DNA of 64,000 nucleotides from Microthyrium microscopicum (Eukaryota; Ascomycota; Dothideomycetes; Microthyriales; Microthyriaceae): NCBI GenBank assembly GCA_010405405.1, contig MU004242.1, forward strand, positions 658,748-722,747, written 5' to 3'. Position 1 is the first letter of the stretch, and each line of letters begins with the position of its first letter. Shown here one piece after another: positions 29,663 through 41,800 of the stretch. Below the pieces are notes generated by a model. The model was not told where the DNA came from. It saw nothing but the letters and a program-made list of their open reading frames with translations, and ran no database searches. Position numbers and translations under genes: made by a program.

Positions 29663-31456
29663 TCAAATGCTGACTTCACCCCATACACCAACTCCACCAG
29701 CAGGTCCACTGCCAACACTACCGCCAATATCCCAGTAGTTGCGACTGCTATGCTTGCTCTTCTTCGTGCTCTGTGAAGCACAGCTAGACGATGCTGTGCG
29801 AGTGGCCTTGCGTGCTATGCCAGCGTGATGAGGCGTCAGCGGTCTGTGTTCGCGGCGGCGGGATCCGGATGCTAGTGGGTGGTGTTGGCGGATGATGGCT
29901 GCGCGCTGAGCAGTAGATGTAGTTGAGGGTCGGCGGTTGAAGCCATGCGATGTAGAGCTCCTGGCCTGTGTTGAGGTCGCCAGTAGGCTAGTCAATGTGT
30001 TTGTGGGCTCGGAAGACTCTGGGATGGTCGCGTTTGAATAGAAGCGGGACTTGAGGAAGTTGAAGACCATGCGCACATCCAAGTCTTTCTCCCAATATTC
30101 CTGCTCAATGAGGTTCTCGGCGCCATTGCCTCCAAGAGCGTCCGGTGCGTTCTCCTCTTCTATTCCCCAGAGCGATGGGTCGGCATTGGCAGCCACGTCT
30201 CGTTGAACTGAGGGTGGAAAGGGAAGTGAGGATCGAATATGCGCGGGAAAGGGAGCAACGTCAGGTGTGGTATCATCTGCAAGACTCGAAGTGTTGGATA
30301 GGCCGGCGTAGAGAGGAATTTCCTGGGTGCGAAGATAAGTGCTAAAAGCTCCTGGATGCTCCGATAATTGGTGGACGAGAATTCCAAGTTCTCGCGCCAG
30401 TCTCTCGAGAAGCCGCTCTTGCCATGAATGCGCTACATTTCGTGATTCTTTTTCTTCATCCACAGCTCTGATGATATCTCGTTCAGGAAGTGACGATATC
30501 GAGTCTGACATATCTTGCTGTTCTTCCGCGAGACTTTCGCCTAGTATGACGGAGAGTAGATCTTCATCGATGCCGATGAGATCACGGATGACTCTTCGAG
30601 TAAATCTCTTCCAGAAAGATTCGCTTTCAGGTGGTCCATGTTCGGCCATAGCTGGATTCTTGACGGCAGCTTCTTGAATCGTAGAATGCACACTTTCTGA
30701 AAAGTCCGTCTCCGACTTTGTTTGCATGTTGATTGTACTGGGGCCAACCGATCTCGTTGCGGATGCTCGGCTCATCTTTCTCATCCTACGCGTTTCACGC
30801 TCGATTTCTTCCAACAAGGCACGACTTTGCTCCAGCCTCCAGTGCTCAATGCGCCTGATCCGGTCCTCCTCGACTGTTTGCTCTTCGACTTCCTCTAAAG
30901 CATCTAATGTTCTCTGTACACTAGATCTCCGCTTATGCTTCCGGCGGGCTCCATATCGCTCAAACTGACGAAGGTGATCTTGAATTGCCGAGCCCTCACC
31001 AAAGGTTCCGAGGCCATCGTGGGTGGGTAGGACAGTCTCGTTACTCTTTATCATCCTTGCGCGAGGGCTCCCTAGATCTGATGGCTCATGAAAAGCATGT
31101 AGACCATCGTCGAGACTGTCCAGGTCGGCATCCTCGTCTTGATCAGATGCATGTTCTGTTATGTTATCGCTGATATCATCGATTGTAGCAACCTGATCAG
31201 ATCGTGCAGCACCAGTGTCTAGTGAACCAAAGTCACTAAGGCGGGAAAGACCTGCTGTTCGGGCGGTTCTATCGGTCGATGTGGTTTCGGTTTGTGTGAC
31301 GGAGGGTGCGGTAGGAGAGAATAAGACCCATTCTTCTTGTGAGTCTTCGAGTGTACGTTTGCGTTGTTGTGACGCATTCGATTGTGTTTCAACGGCAGGA
31401 GCAGGGAATGATGGCTGTCGAGTAGTTTGGATACGTTGTTGGGCTCGAAATGCCAT
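29663..31456 (-). CDS. Unknown 597-aa charged protein
   Basis: Single-exon frame starting MAFRAQQRIQTTRQ; in-frame codons further up have no ATG. I do not recognise the family. The middle (about residues 165-230) is highly charged and probably helical: FERYGARRKHKRRSS, then RIRRIEHWRLEQSRALLEEIERETRRMR, a likely coiled coil split by a few residues. A second ordered-looking part follows (about 285-385: ESFWKRFTRRVIRDLIG, QERLLERLARELGILVHQLSEHPGAF), then IEQEYWEKDLDVRMVFNFLKSRF near residue 480. The C-terminal 100 residues are Ser/Thr/Arg-rich and low complexity. No signal peptide. The gene has a CT-rich leader (minus strand, up to about 31930) that stops at the AT-rich element. Confidence 0.82.
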   Translation of the reverse strand: MAFRAQQRIQTTRQPSFPAPAVETQSNASQQRKRTLEDSQEEWVLFSPTAPSVTQTETTSTDRTARTAGLSRLSDFGSLDTGAARSDQVATIDDISDNITEHASDQDEDADLDSLDDGLHAFHEPSDLGSPRARMIKSNETVLPTHDGLGTFGEGSAIQDHLRQFERYGARRKHKRRSSVQRTLDALEEVEEQTVEEDRIRRIEHWRLEQSRALLEEIERETRRMRKMSRASATRSVGPSTINMQTKSETDFSESVHSTIQEAAVKNPAMAEHGPPESESFWKRFTRRVIRDLIGIDEDLLSVILGESLAEEQQDMSDSISSLPERDIIRAVDEEKESRNVAHSWQERLLERLARELGILVHQLSEHPGAFSTYLRTQEIPLYAGLSNTSSLADDTTPDVAPFPAHIRSSLPFPPSVQRDVAANADPSLWGIEEENAPDALGGNGAENLIEQEYWEKDLDVRMVFNFLKSRFYSNATIPESSEPTNTLTSLLATSTQARSSTSHGFNRRPSTTSTAQRAAIIRQHHPLASGSRRREHRPLTPHHAGIARKATRTASSSCASQSTKKSKHSSRNYWDIGGSVGSGPAGGVGVWGEVSI

Positions 31457-31933
31457 TATGCAATGGCTCGCGGGGTAAGTTGAGGTGCGGTACGTTGTTG
31501 GTGGCAGTGAGAGGCAAACAGAGGGAACCACACGTCTATGAGGTGGATGGAGTGTTTGTTGAATGTCGAGGGCTCAGGATGATGAGCAAGGAGCGAGGAA
31601 CAGGGATTGAATGTCAAGGATGGGGCAAGGTTGAGAGCTGGATCGAGGCCGCTGTACAGCGCCAGATTTGAGCGAGTGGATGGCGAATCGGGCGCAATTA
31701 CAAGAGGGTTATCTTGAGCTTCGGCGTGGCTTCTGGCCGTAGCAGTCGGGCGAGATTGGAGAGCTTGGGAATTGTCGGAAGGACAAGAAGGAAGGTGGAT
31801 GCGTGTGCTTGGATGACGATGGCTCAGAGAGATGATCAACGTGAATGTACAGGGCGGCCAAGTATAGCTCAACGGGGCTGGCACGGAGCAGGCTGCTGCG
31901 GCTTGTTGTTGTTCGTGTGGTGATAAAAGGGTA
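31457..31933 (-). promoter_or_regulatory. CT-rich leader/promoter of the 597-aa gene, bounded by the AT-rich element
   Basis: About 477 bp of pyrimidine-rich minus-strand sequence, the normal look of a fungal 5' leader. It ends at the TA next to the terminal repeat of the inserted element, so the element separates it from whatever promoter sequence originally lay beyond. Confidence 0.5.
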
Positions 31934-31965
31934 CCGTAAGAAAACGGCAAGTTGAGCAAGGTGAG
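31934..31965 (+). repeat. Left terminal inverted repeat of the AT-rich element
   Basis: Begins CCGTAAGAAAACGGCAAG right after TA at 31932-31933. It matches the right end in inverse orientation over 29 bp with one transition; weaker likeness continues inward around GGCGTTT. Confidence 0.85.
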
Positions 31966-32679
31966 TTGTGGAGGAAGAGGGCGTTTAATGGCGTTTTTAG
32001 CGTGGTTTCTGTAGAAATGCCCCTAGTAGTAAATTACTATTAATCTATTTTTATAACCACGAACCCTATAATCCTGTTTAACTTTACATTATCTTAAATA
32101 AGGAATTCTAACACTAAAATAGGCATATTTAAAGCTTAAGATATTAAGAACTAGATAATATAGAATTATATATAGGTATATAAATTAAAGCGCTCTTTTT
32201 AATATTAATATTGCCTAGTTATTATTAATAATTTTCCTAACTCTACTAGATTTACTATAGGTTAAGAATATTACCTAATTTAACACTAAACGACTAATAT
32301 TATAAGTCTTATTACTAATAAAATATTACTATTAAATATCCTATCTTAATATTTTAGGTAGGTTCTAGAATAAGATTATAGGCTTATTTAGGAAGCTATT
32401 AATACTAGTCTTTAAGTATCTATTCTAGTAACTTAAAAGTATCTTGCTATATAAAATAGGTAGGATTTAACTCTTTAAGTCTACCGTAGGATTTAATTTA
32501 GGGAAAGGTATTAGACAGTAGTATTAGATACTAATTCTAAAGGTAAAAAGGTTATAGAATCAGAAGAATAGGCTAAGGTAGAATAAATAGCAGAGATATT
32601 TCTAGCAAGATAAGTATAAGTAAATTTTGTAGTAGATCGTCTATTATTACTATAAAGGACGTTGTAAATCTATTATCTT

Positions 32680-32765
32680 TATCTAAATTAATATTAGTAG
32701 CATTATCTTTAATATCTTTAATATCTTTAATATCTCTAGTATCTTTAGTGTCTTTAATATTAACT
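32680..32765. repeat. Short tandem repeat within the AT-rich element
   Basis: Several near-copies of a 9-base unit like ATCTTTAAT run in tandem around 32703-32760 inside the degraded element. Replication slippage in AT-rich sequence is a sufficient explanation. Confidence 0.6.
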
Positions 32766-35132
32766 TTAGTTATATTAATCTTATCTTTATTGCAATATTC
32801 TATACTATTATCGTTAATAATATTAGATACGTATGCTTTAGGGTTATTATCCTTCTCTTACCTATCGTCCTCTTTAGCAGCAGTAGCTTTAATAGATTTT
32901 AGCTTTATTAAACGCTAGTTTAAAAGGTCTAGTAGTACTAGTAAATTTTTAATACTAATATCGTGCTTCTTCTTTATAACGATAGTATTTAATTAATTAT
33001 TTAATCTTATAGTTATAAAGGAGTACTTAATAACTTTAGCGTTATAAGTATATATTTAAGTCTATACCTATTTTATAATATACGTTATAAATACGCAGTA
33101 TTAAGATATTGTCTATTTAAGAGGCTTTATAGATTTTATATTAAGGAAGTCTTTAAAGCGTTTTTATTAGTAGAATGTAGGGGCCTATATATCTTATAGT
33201 TCTTTAACTATTTATTTAAAGGGCTTATTTACGCTAACGTTAAGTAGTTAGATTTTAGATATATAATTAGGAGGAATAATAGTAATAATAATATTATTAT
33301 CTTTATAGATTTACTTAATAAAGTTTATTTTATAAGTAGAGAAAGCGTCTATAATAAGAATAAAAGGGTTAGAAATAGGTATTATAGATATAGTAGATAT
33401 TAAAGAGGTATAAGATATTAAAGATATTATAGTAAGGCTAGAATTTAGTAGAGATATTATTAAATTAAGCTCTAGATCTTATAGTTAGTATTAAAATATT
33501 TCTATTTTAGGAAGGTATAAGAGAAGAATTACTTAAGATAGAAGGCTACAAAATATCTTTAGAGCTATTAGGATCGTTAAGATTTTTAGAATACCCTTTT
33601 AGGGCTATATTTATTTCTTTTAAATATATCTCTTTTAACTATTATTATATTAATTTATTATTATTCTACGTTATCTTATTATACTTTATAAAAACGCTAT
33701 TATAGTAGTATAGACCTTTTTTCTTATTAATATAACCCTTTTTCTCGTTCTTAGTTTTATAGAATATAATTAGTAATAGAATTTAAAGGATGCTATTAGT
33801 AGTAATTATTAGAATTATTATTATTTAATATTTCTTATCTCTATCTTTATGAGTATAAATAGTAATAGTCTTAGAGCCTATATTTGCTAAAGTATAACTA
33901 CTAAAGTTATAAAAAGGTATTAGTATTTTGTCTATATTAATTATTTAATAGGGCTATATTATTATATCTAGTTCCTAGTCTAAGATACTATTAATATTTC
34001 TTCTTTTACTACTAGTAGGTTTAATAGCTTTATAAGTAATAAGCCTTATATAAGTAATAAAGTCCTAGTATATATCTACCTATAATTTTAGTAACTATTA
34101 AGTAAGATAAGTAGCCTTCTTTTAACTAATTCTTTAGTATAATAGGAATCTTTAAAGTTAGCCTTTTATTAATTTATAATCTTTTAGAAACTTATTATAA
34201 GCAATTTTAGTAGTATAAATATATCACTATATATTATTTATATACTAAAGTAATTAATAAGTACTAATAGACTTCTTTTCTTTTCTTTACTTATAATATT
34301 AGATATAAATTATATCTTTAAGCTTTAGATAATCCTTAAGGCGCTTTAGAGGGTTAATAATACGATAAAATTAATTCTTAGTAATCTATAAAGCTACTTG
34401 CTAATTTTATTATCTTAATACTATTAAATAAGATTCCTTAAAGTATTCTATAGTATTACTAGCTTTAGTAGAACGCCACTAGTAATAAGTATTAAGACAT
34501 TTACTTTACTTTATATCTTTAGATAGTATATACTATTATTTATCTCTCTTAAGTAGAATACGTTATTATATTATCTACTTTACTATCTCTAGTTAGCGTT
34601 TTATAGAAGAATAATTTTAAGACTTTATTTTAGCTTATTTAGTATACTATTTTCTTAATAAAAGCGATTTATACTTTTTAGTATATAATTTAGCCCTAAA
34701 AGGTTAACTAAAGGTTAATCCTATAATATTTAGGTCTAATTTAGTAAAAGGCTAATAATTTTAGCATACTTCCTTTAGCGCCTTTAGTATAGTAATAGTT
34801 AAATTCTTAGTATTTAATTAGTTTAGAGTTAAAAGAATTAGATTTTAAGGATATTAATTAGTATAAAGAATAACATAGAATTCTACTATAAAATCTATAT
34901 ATAAATATTCCTTTATAACTTTAGCCTAATTATAAAATCTACCCCTACTATTAAAACAATAACATCCTACTTAAAGGAGTTTAAATCAGCTTTAAAAACA
35001 ACAAAATGGCTTACTTAGTAATAATATCTAGATACTAAAGGGGCGTTAAAAACGGATACTACCTATTTTACTAGCCCTATATTTTCGACGCCCCTTACAA
35101 CGCCACCTAAAATCGCAGGGCTCGAATAGCCT

Positions 35133-35163
35133 TTACCTTGCTCAACTTACCGTTTTCTTACGG
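35133..35163 (-). repeat. Right terminal inverted repeat of the AT-rich element
   Basis: Reads on the minus strand CCGTAAGAAAACGGTAAG and is followed on the plus strand by TA at 35164-35165. It mirrors the left end, and the single difference (C to T) is of the type RIP makes. Confidence 0.85.
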
Positions 35164-35165
35164 TA

Positions 35166-37741
35166 GTCGAAGATTAAGTGGTATATGGAAGAAATAATAC
35201 TAGGGAGTATAGAATGGGGAAATGTGGCTAGTAGCAAATTGTCCGTAGGGTGCTGTCGATGCAATACTTCATCTAAGAAGTACTATCCTACGGTGAGGCG
35301 AATGGGACAGCCGAGAAAGGGGAGTGTAAGAGGATGATGAATGGAGGTTGATGACGAGTGCTGGCGCGGGTTGTTGATGTTTGGGGCTCAACAATAGAGA
35401 GCAGAGGAACAAAGGATGGAGAAGTAAAGAGGAAGACCTGCGAGGGATGAAGATGTGGCTTTGTTTGTCTCCTGAGTCCTTTTTGGATGTAAAATAGTAG
35501 CGTATGGGTAATGTAACAAAAGAGTCAGAAGATGGTTGGTTGGTTGAGGTTTGGGAGTTGGGAGGGACACATCACTCAATCTCAACACAAGTAATACCAT
35601 CACTCAACAACTCCAATCGTCTATCTCCAACTCATCATTGATTTTTTCAGCCTCTCGCGCTCTTTCGACCTGGAACTTGGGTTTGATCCTTGATTACTCT
35701 CTACACTCTCACCTCACCTCAGTCCTTCAAAGGATCTAGCCTTCGATCCTGTTCGCATCGCGAGCCTGTCGTAAGTCTCCTTTGGTATTTTGGTACATAA
35801 GGTAGAGTTGGGGATTGCAGCACAAGTCGCGTGTCGGGGACTGGCACGACTTTGACATGGCTATCCCGGTTATCATGTCTCTTGGGATCAAAGATAAGCT
35901 TGTGAGCTGCCAAATAATGGCAAAGATTGACAGTGTCTGAGTCTCAGAGACGTTGTTGGCCTCTCTTAAATTCTTAACCACCACTGGTACTTGGTTTCAC
36001 ATTCGCCTCTTAACCACTCAGCTGCTTCTCCTGAGTCCTGACCAGACTCGAGGCTCATATCATACATACTTCATGTACGAGTTGAGTTAGCATCTGGCTA
36101 CACAAGTCCAGTGATATACGGTAGACTTTCTTGCCTTATCATACACTAAACATATATAGGTATATATGTTGAATCGCGTATGGCAAAGCTTAATACATCT
36201 CTCTAGCTAATAGTCGTATCCAAACCCCTCTTGATCACCTCTCATTCGCTGCATAGCAAGAGTCAAGACACCAAGACACTGTACCTCTACCATGCAATAT
36301 ACCCACGCTCTTTGTTGTCTCTTCCGTCTTCACCAATGATACTGTGATACCATCTCCTGTTTACCTTTGTATACATTCCCCACTCAATCTTCAAGCTATT
36401 AGCTACCTCTTCCTACCAGTTCTTCATGGCCAAAGGTAGCCACGCTACTTCACTATCCCTGTTATCAGTCCTCATGGATCCTGTCCTGGATATCTGCTGC
36501 TTATTCTGGAAACAATTCGCCAAACCTATCCTTTCTAGGTCTCCGTAATCGGATAGTCGTGATCAACGGTTGTGCTCAACTACCGTGATTTTGGTTACTG
36601 GACTTCCCTCTAATGCCGGCAACCTTGCCACAGATCTACCCACTACTCTATCACGCGACAATATCATTACATGTCAAATCATTCTCCTTGTCCGACATTT
36701 TGGTTCTAGAGCTTCTTTATGGCTGAATCACTCGCCATGATTGCGACAGCTTGCATCGTCTGGTTTAAAGTTCATCTTTCCGCTTGAACGGTTGGTTACC
36801 TATTCGTTGGCCATTTATTCGATGCCAAGTATATCCTGATGCTCACGCCCTTGTTTTTGAACCTCACATTGGCAACTCAGTATAGCTTGTAGCGGGCAGT
36901 TATCATTTCTCATTTGTATCGGTGAAGACGTGGAAAGAATTATGATATTCTTCTACCTATCCCAAGTTACCTTCTAACCACTTTGGGTTTATAACTGACC
37001 CAACTTGGCTTCCATAATCAACCTCAAGGACTGAAGTAGCTGCAGCATCAAGACCGAAGCTGAACCTTGAATTGACGCTTGATTGCTTCGAAAATCTGAC
37101 TTCTGCGTTGGAATTAGTCCAAGGTTTCTGGCGGGCGTACAGTGCCACCTTTGTCGTTTATGACAATTATATTGTTGAAATATTGGAACGAACAAATGTC
37201 GGGCTGTTCGGTGTTCAGAACCATTTCACATCCTACTTGGTTTGAAATTACTTTTCATAGCGCAAATTCATCTTGCTAAACAAAACAATAGTTGGCTTCT
37301 AGGCGGTGAGTTCTACAGTATCCAGCTCTTTGTCTCGACATATATCGAATAAAAGTTATAGCGAACATGGTAATTTGACAATCATCGACATCCCAACTAC
37401 TGGTCTGTTTCTATACATTAAGCCCGAAGAACAATAAATGGCTAGCATCATGATCTCTAAGTTTTCGTCTCGTGTTGATCCCAGTCTCGTCCAGTATCGT
37501 GTCTTTCCTTTGAAGGTGTGGCTGCTTGGCACTGGCTCAAGCTGCTTCAATGAACTCGTGGCTGCAGTGAGGCCGAAAGGAGGAAATCCAGTCTGAAGCA
37601 AAACGATGAATGAGTTGACTTAAAATTGCATGGATGTCATGAGTTAGAAGGAATTTCGCGACTTGCTATCTATCGTCAACTGTTCTTCGCTCACTTCGCG
37701 ACACTTCTAATCATTCGCGTTGATACAACCGACAGGCGAGT
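35166..37741. other. 2.6 kb gene-poor interval with a CT-rich leader-like stretch
   Basis: No recognisable protein. From about 35570 to 35770 the plus strand is CT-rich and ends in a good donor, GTAAGT at 35771, with possible acceptors far downstream (for example CCGACAG just before 37736). This could be the spliced 5' leader of a plus-strand transcript, perhaps of the small frame at 37742. That is inference only. Confidence 0.4.
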
Positions 37742-37933
37742 ATGAAGCTCTCGGTACTTTCCTTTATTGTTGGCTTTTGCCTCCAGATTGCTTTGGGAGA
37801 TGAGGCGCATCACCCCTTTGAAGCATTATTGCCTAGTGGTGATAGTACTGCATTCGACATTCAGCTAAAGCTGTTTGACTACCAGCATCTTCTGGTTATC
37901 TTTGGTTCCTTCATCCTGTTTATGTGTGGTTAA
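37742..37933 (+). CDS. Possible small secreted or membrane peptide (63 aa)
   Basis: Short frame MKLSVLSFIVGFCLQIALGDEAHH... The first 19 residues look like a signal peptide (lysine, hydrophobic core, Ala-Leu-Gly before Asp). The last 15 residues (HLLVIFGSFILFMCG) are hydrophobic, so it could be membrane-bound or an N-terminal exon of a longer spliced gene. No family is recognised. A chance frame is quite possible. Confidence 0.35.
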   Translation: MKLSVLSFIVGFCLQIALGDEAHHPFEALLPSGDSTAFDIQLKLFDYQHLLVIFGSFILFMCG

Positions 37934-38852
37934 GAGAAGAGCAGAAAGAGAAGGATTAAATATAATCGACAATTCATAAACGCTCAGATACAGGTTCGCA
38001 AATTCTCCTCGGGTGAATGTGAGCACAGGAAGACGTTACAGTTCGCAATTCAATAACCTGGTCTGTTTAGCAAACCGAAATACTTCGATTTTACTGTTGT
38101 TCCCTAGTAGTCGACTTCAATCACAGTCTGACATTGATAATATAGGGCGAAGTTACCTTCGTGGTACATACACACAGCTAAAAGCACATGGATTGCCCTA
38201 TATGGTATCTGATGCATATTGCGCCGTCTTGGAACTTTAAATTAACTGACAGGTTGAACAGCGAGGTTGACATTCCGATTGGCGAATAGCTTTCTTAATT
38301 ATAGCATCGCCGTTGTTTACAGGGCACTATCAACGCTCTCTCAATGGCACTTGACCATCGATATTATGCCCCTGGGTGACATATAATAAGTTCCCCATAC
38401 TTTGGCCCCAGAAGTAAGATAGAAATCTAGTACACCTCCAGTACTTTCATATATCAAGTGCGCCAAGTCGCGTGCTAGATCACCCATCCTCGTGTTCATG
38501 AGGCACAAATTAAGGTTTCCCTTTATGGAAAACTTGAAGGATCTTGCGAAGAAACGGTCAATTAGGCACGATCCGAATCCGCCATCCGGGCCTATTAGGT
38601 CTGGCTCTTGCCAATATCCCACGACTTCCCTTGTTGATCGACGTGAAGTCTCCGTGATGGACCCCACAGATCGGAATATAATCTAGAATATAGACAGACT
38701 CTTATCTCAGCCCATTATTGTCGAATTCAACAACACCATCTCATTCTTTCCCACCAGTATAACAACGGTTGTTGCAAAACACAACCTTAGCTCTCGCTTA
38801 TTGGACTCACACTCATTTAAAATGAACAGAGGGTAACAAAGCATTGCAGACC
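37934..38852. other. Intergenic region upstream of the Gly-rich protein gene
   Basis: About 920 bp. A 108-codon minus-strand frame (38341-38667) begins at GTG rather than ATG and matches nothing I know. I treat the region as non-coding promoter sequence. Confidence 0.4.
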
Positions 38853-41800
38853 ATGCAGAAAACTCTCATTTTCCTATCATGTGCAGTGATATCGCACTCA
38901 CTATCGTTGCCGGACTTGCATGCTAGGATCCAGAATGACACAGTCCTGACTCATATCGACGTTTCTAACGACACCAGCGACATTAGTACTGATCACTCCA
39001 GATATAGTATTGACATACAGAAACCCAGGCTGGTAGACGATGACGAAAAGGAACCAGCTGTTTACAATGTTATCGCAGATGCTGAATCAGCCGAGAACTT
39101 CGATGACGATCTGATGGATAACGTGCTGGTGGCAGATTCAATTGAGGCCGAAAGTGCGCCTCCTCCAAGAGGTGGTGGTGGTGGTCGGTCTGGAGGAAGC
39201 GCTCCAAGAAGTAGTGGCAGTAGCGGTGGTAGTCGTGGCGGAGGAAGCTCTCCAAGACCTAGCGCTCCGCGTTCAGGAGGGAGTAGGGGGAGTTCTGGAG
39301 TAAGTTCTCCTCGATCTGGCGGCAGCGCTCCGCGTGCTGGTGGGAATGCTGGTAGAGGCGCTCCTCGATCTGGGGGCAGTGCACCGCGTGCTGGAGGCAG
39401 TTCTGGTGTAAGTGCCCCTAGGTCTGGGGGTAGCGCACCACGTGCCGGGGGAAGCACTCCAAGACCTGCGCGGTCAGGATCTGGGAGCAGTGCTCCACGG
39501 GCTGGAGGGAGTTCTGGTGGAACTTCTCCTCGTTCTGGGGGTAGTGGGATCAGTTCTCCTCGAACGGGGAGTGGTTCCAGTAGCCCACCTCGGTCGGGCG
39601 AAAGTCACAGTGGCTCTCCAGCTAACAGTCATCAGAGCAGCCCGGTTTCTGGTGGTCATCAAGGATCCTCATCATCTAGCGGCATTCGAGGAGGTAGTCC
39701 GAGCTCTCCATCGTTAGGAGGTTCTCGACCTAGCAGTGGTCAAAGCAGTCCAGCTATCGGTGGCTCATCAAGACCTGGTGGTAGTTCTGGATCTTCTGGC
39801 TCTTCGCCAATCATTGGTGGTTCATCTAGACCTGGAAGCAATTCTGGATCCTCCGGCTCATCCCAACCAAGACCAAACTCACCTCAATCAAACAATAATG
39901 GGGGAAGACCACAACCCGTTCAACAAGGCGGAGGGAACGCCCCAAGTAATCAAAGTCCCCAAAGTCGCCCACAAGGTGGAGGGCAATTGATATCGAGGGT
40001 CACAGTCGGCGGATCTAGAGGGCCCAGTGGTGCCACTGGGGTTCCTGGAGCTAATAACGGTGGTGGCTCTCCAGGGGGAAGCAACAATGGAAATCCTGGG
40101 TCCGGTAGTCTATCAAATCCACGAGGAGGTAATAACTCACCTCAGCCGGGATCAAATCCAGGAAGGCAGACTGTGACCATGACTAGGGGTGGTTCACAGC
40201 CTACCTCTGGCGCGGGAAGGCCCCAGGGCAGCAACCCAAGTGGCCAAGGCGGCTTTGGAGGCCAGAGTGGCCCAGGAAGTTCTCAAAACAGCAATCCAAG
40301 TGGTCAAGGCGGCTTCGGAGGTCAGAGTGGCCTAGGAAATCCGCAAAACAGTAATCCAAGTGGCCAAGGTGGATTTGGAGGTCAGAATGGCCCAGGAAAT
40401 CCGCAAAACAGCAATCCAAGTGGCCAAGGTGGATTTGGAGGTCAGAATGGCCCAGGAAACCCGCAAAACAGCAATCCAAGTGGGCAAGGCGGATTTGGAA
40501 GCCAGAATGGTCCAGGAAATCAAAATGGCTTTGGTAGTTCAGGCGGACAAAGTGGTGCCGGAAATCCAAACGGTCCTGGCGGCTTCAGTGGGCAAAATGG
40601 TCCTGGAAACCCAAATGGCCTCGGGGGTCTTGGTGGGCAAAATGGTCCTGGAAATTCAAATGGCATAGGAAGTTTTGGTGGCAAGAGCGGTTCCGGAAAT
40701 CCAAATGGGCCAGGAGGTCTGAGTGGACAAAATGGTCCCGGAAATCAAAACGGCTTTGGTGATCGAGACGGAGCTAAAAGTGGAAGCCCACTTGGTACAA
40801 GACCGCAAGGCCAGCCCAATTCACCATCCAACAACGACAATACTGGGCTGGGCTCGAGGCCTCAAGCAGGTATGCCAGACAGACCAAGGGACAATGGTCT
40901 TGGTGATAGGCCAAAAGACACTGGACGTGGAGATGGCAGACCAGGAGAACCTAATCGACCTGGAAGTGATGTTCGCGGAGATAGACCTAAGGAGCCTGGA
41001 AGAGGAGACAGACCTCAAGGAAGTCCTGACAGACCAAGAGAGACCGGACGACCTGGAAGTGACCTTCGAGGAGATAGACCAGGCCCGAGAGGAGGGAATC
41101 CCAACGATAACGGGAACCGGAGGCCGGATCCAAGACCCAACAACGGCGGTGGTAGAGGCAATGGATCGCCGCCGCCACGTAGCACATTTCGGCCTGGGCC
41201 TTCTAGAACAACTTGGACCACTTATCACTCAAAGACATGGACACAAACTCCCACGGCTAGGCCGAATGCTCCAGATGACTTCTGCTTCTGTCAACCAGTT
41301 CAGTGTCCACAGAGAGGGTCAGAAGGTTGTGAATGTAGACAAAGAGCAGCTCTCTTCTGTGGAAATCGACAGAGAGGTCAATGTCGAGCTCCATACGTGG
41401 AGCAATGCGAGAATTATGGCTACCGAGCACCACCAGTCAATTTCCAACCACAGCCTTATACTCGAACATACACCAGTGTATACAAGTCATGGGATCCCTA
41501 TCTTGGTAATGGTATACCACCTCCAGACTGGCCATTTTCGTACATCATTTCGGTTGGTACAACTCTTGAAGTTCCTCCATGGTATCAGCCTTACGGAATC
41601 GGTCACCCTTATACTCAGTATCCAGGATATCCCGCGGCTCCTACAGTATACCCAGATCTTCCACTTGCTCCACCTCCTGCAAACATACCTATAACTGTCA
41701 CGTTGCCAGTGGTTTCCACGGTCACAGAGACTATGGTATACCAGGACACGATAACCTATACTCAAGACTATCTGACTACATACTTGATCACGACCACAAC

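Larger units (their letters stand above)
31934..35163. mobile_element. Old DNA transposon with terminal inverted repeats, RIP-degraded
   Basis: A 3.23 kb block flanked on both sides by TA. Its ends are inverted repeats starting CCGTAAGAAAACGG, 29 bp with one C/T mismatch. TA next to such ends is the signature of Tc1/mariner-type (including pogo/Fot1) insertions, so that superfamily is the best guess, though the length is more than the usual 1.3-2 kb. Between about 32040 and 35090 the sequence is extremely AT-rich, full of TA steps and stops in all frames, with no open frame of 60 codons. This fits repeat-induced point mutation. The outer 60-150 bp at each end keeps normal base composition. 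No transposase is readable. Confidence 0.75.

Noticed and set aside
31934-35163. LTR-type element
   Set aside because: Ends are inverted, not direct, repeats and are flanked by TA, which points to a DNA transposon.
38341-38667. 108-aa minus-strand frame
   Set aside because: Starts only at GTG, no known motif, lies in promoter DNA.
39062-39457. 131-aa Pro/Leu-rich frame antisense to the Gly-rich protein gene
   Set aside because: It mirrors the Gly/Ser-rich repeat codons of the plus strand; a shadow of coding bias. The same holds for 40201-40569 minus and 40723-41694 plus.
40233-40532. Regularly spaced repeats that might suggest a CRISPR array
   Set aside because: Units are directly adjacent, keep the reading frame and code for a protein repeat in a eukaryote; no spacers.
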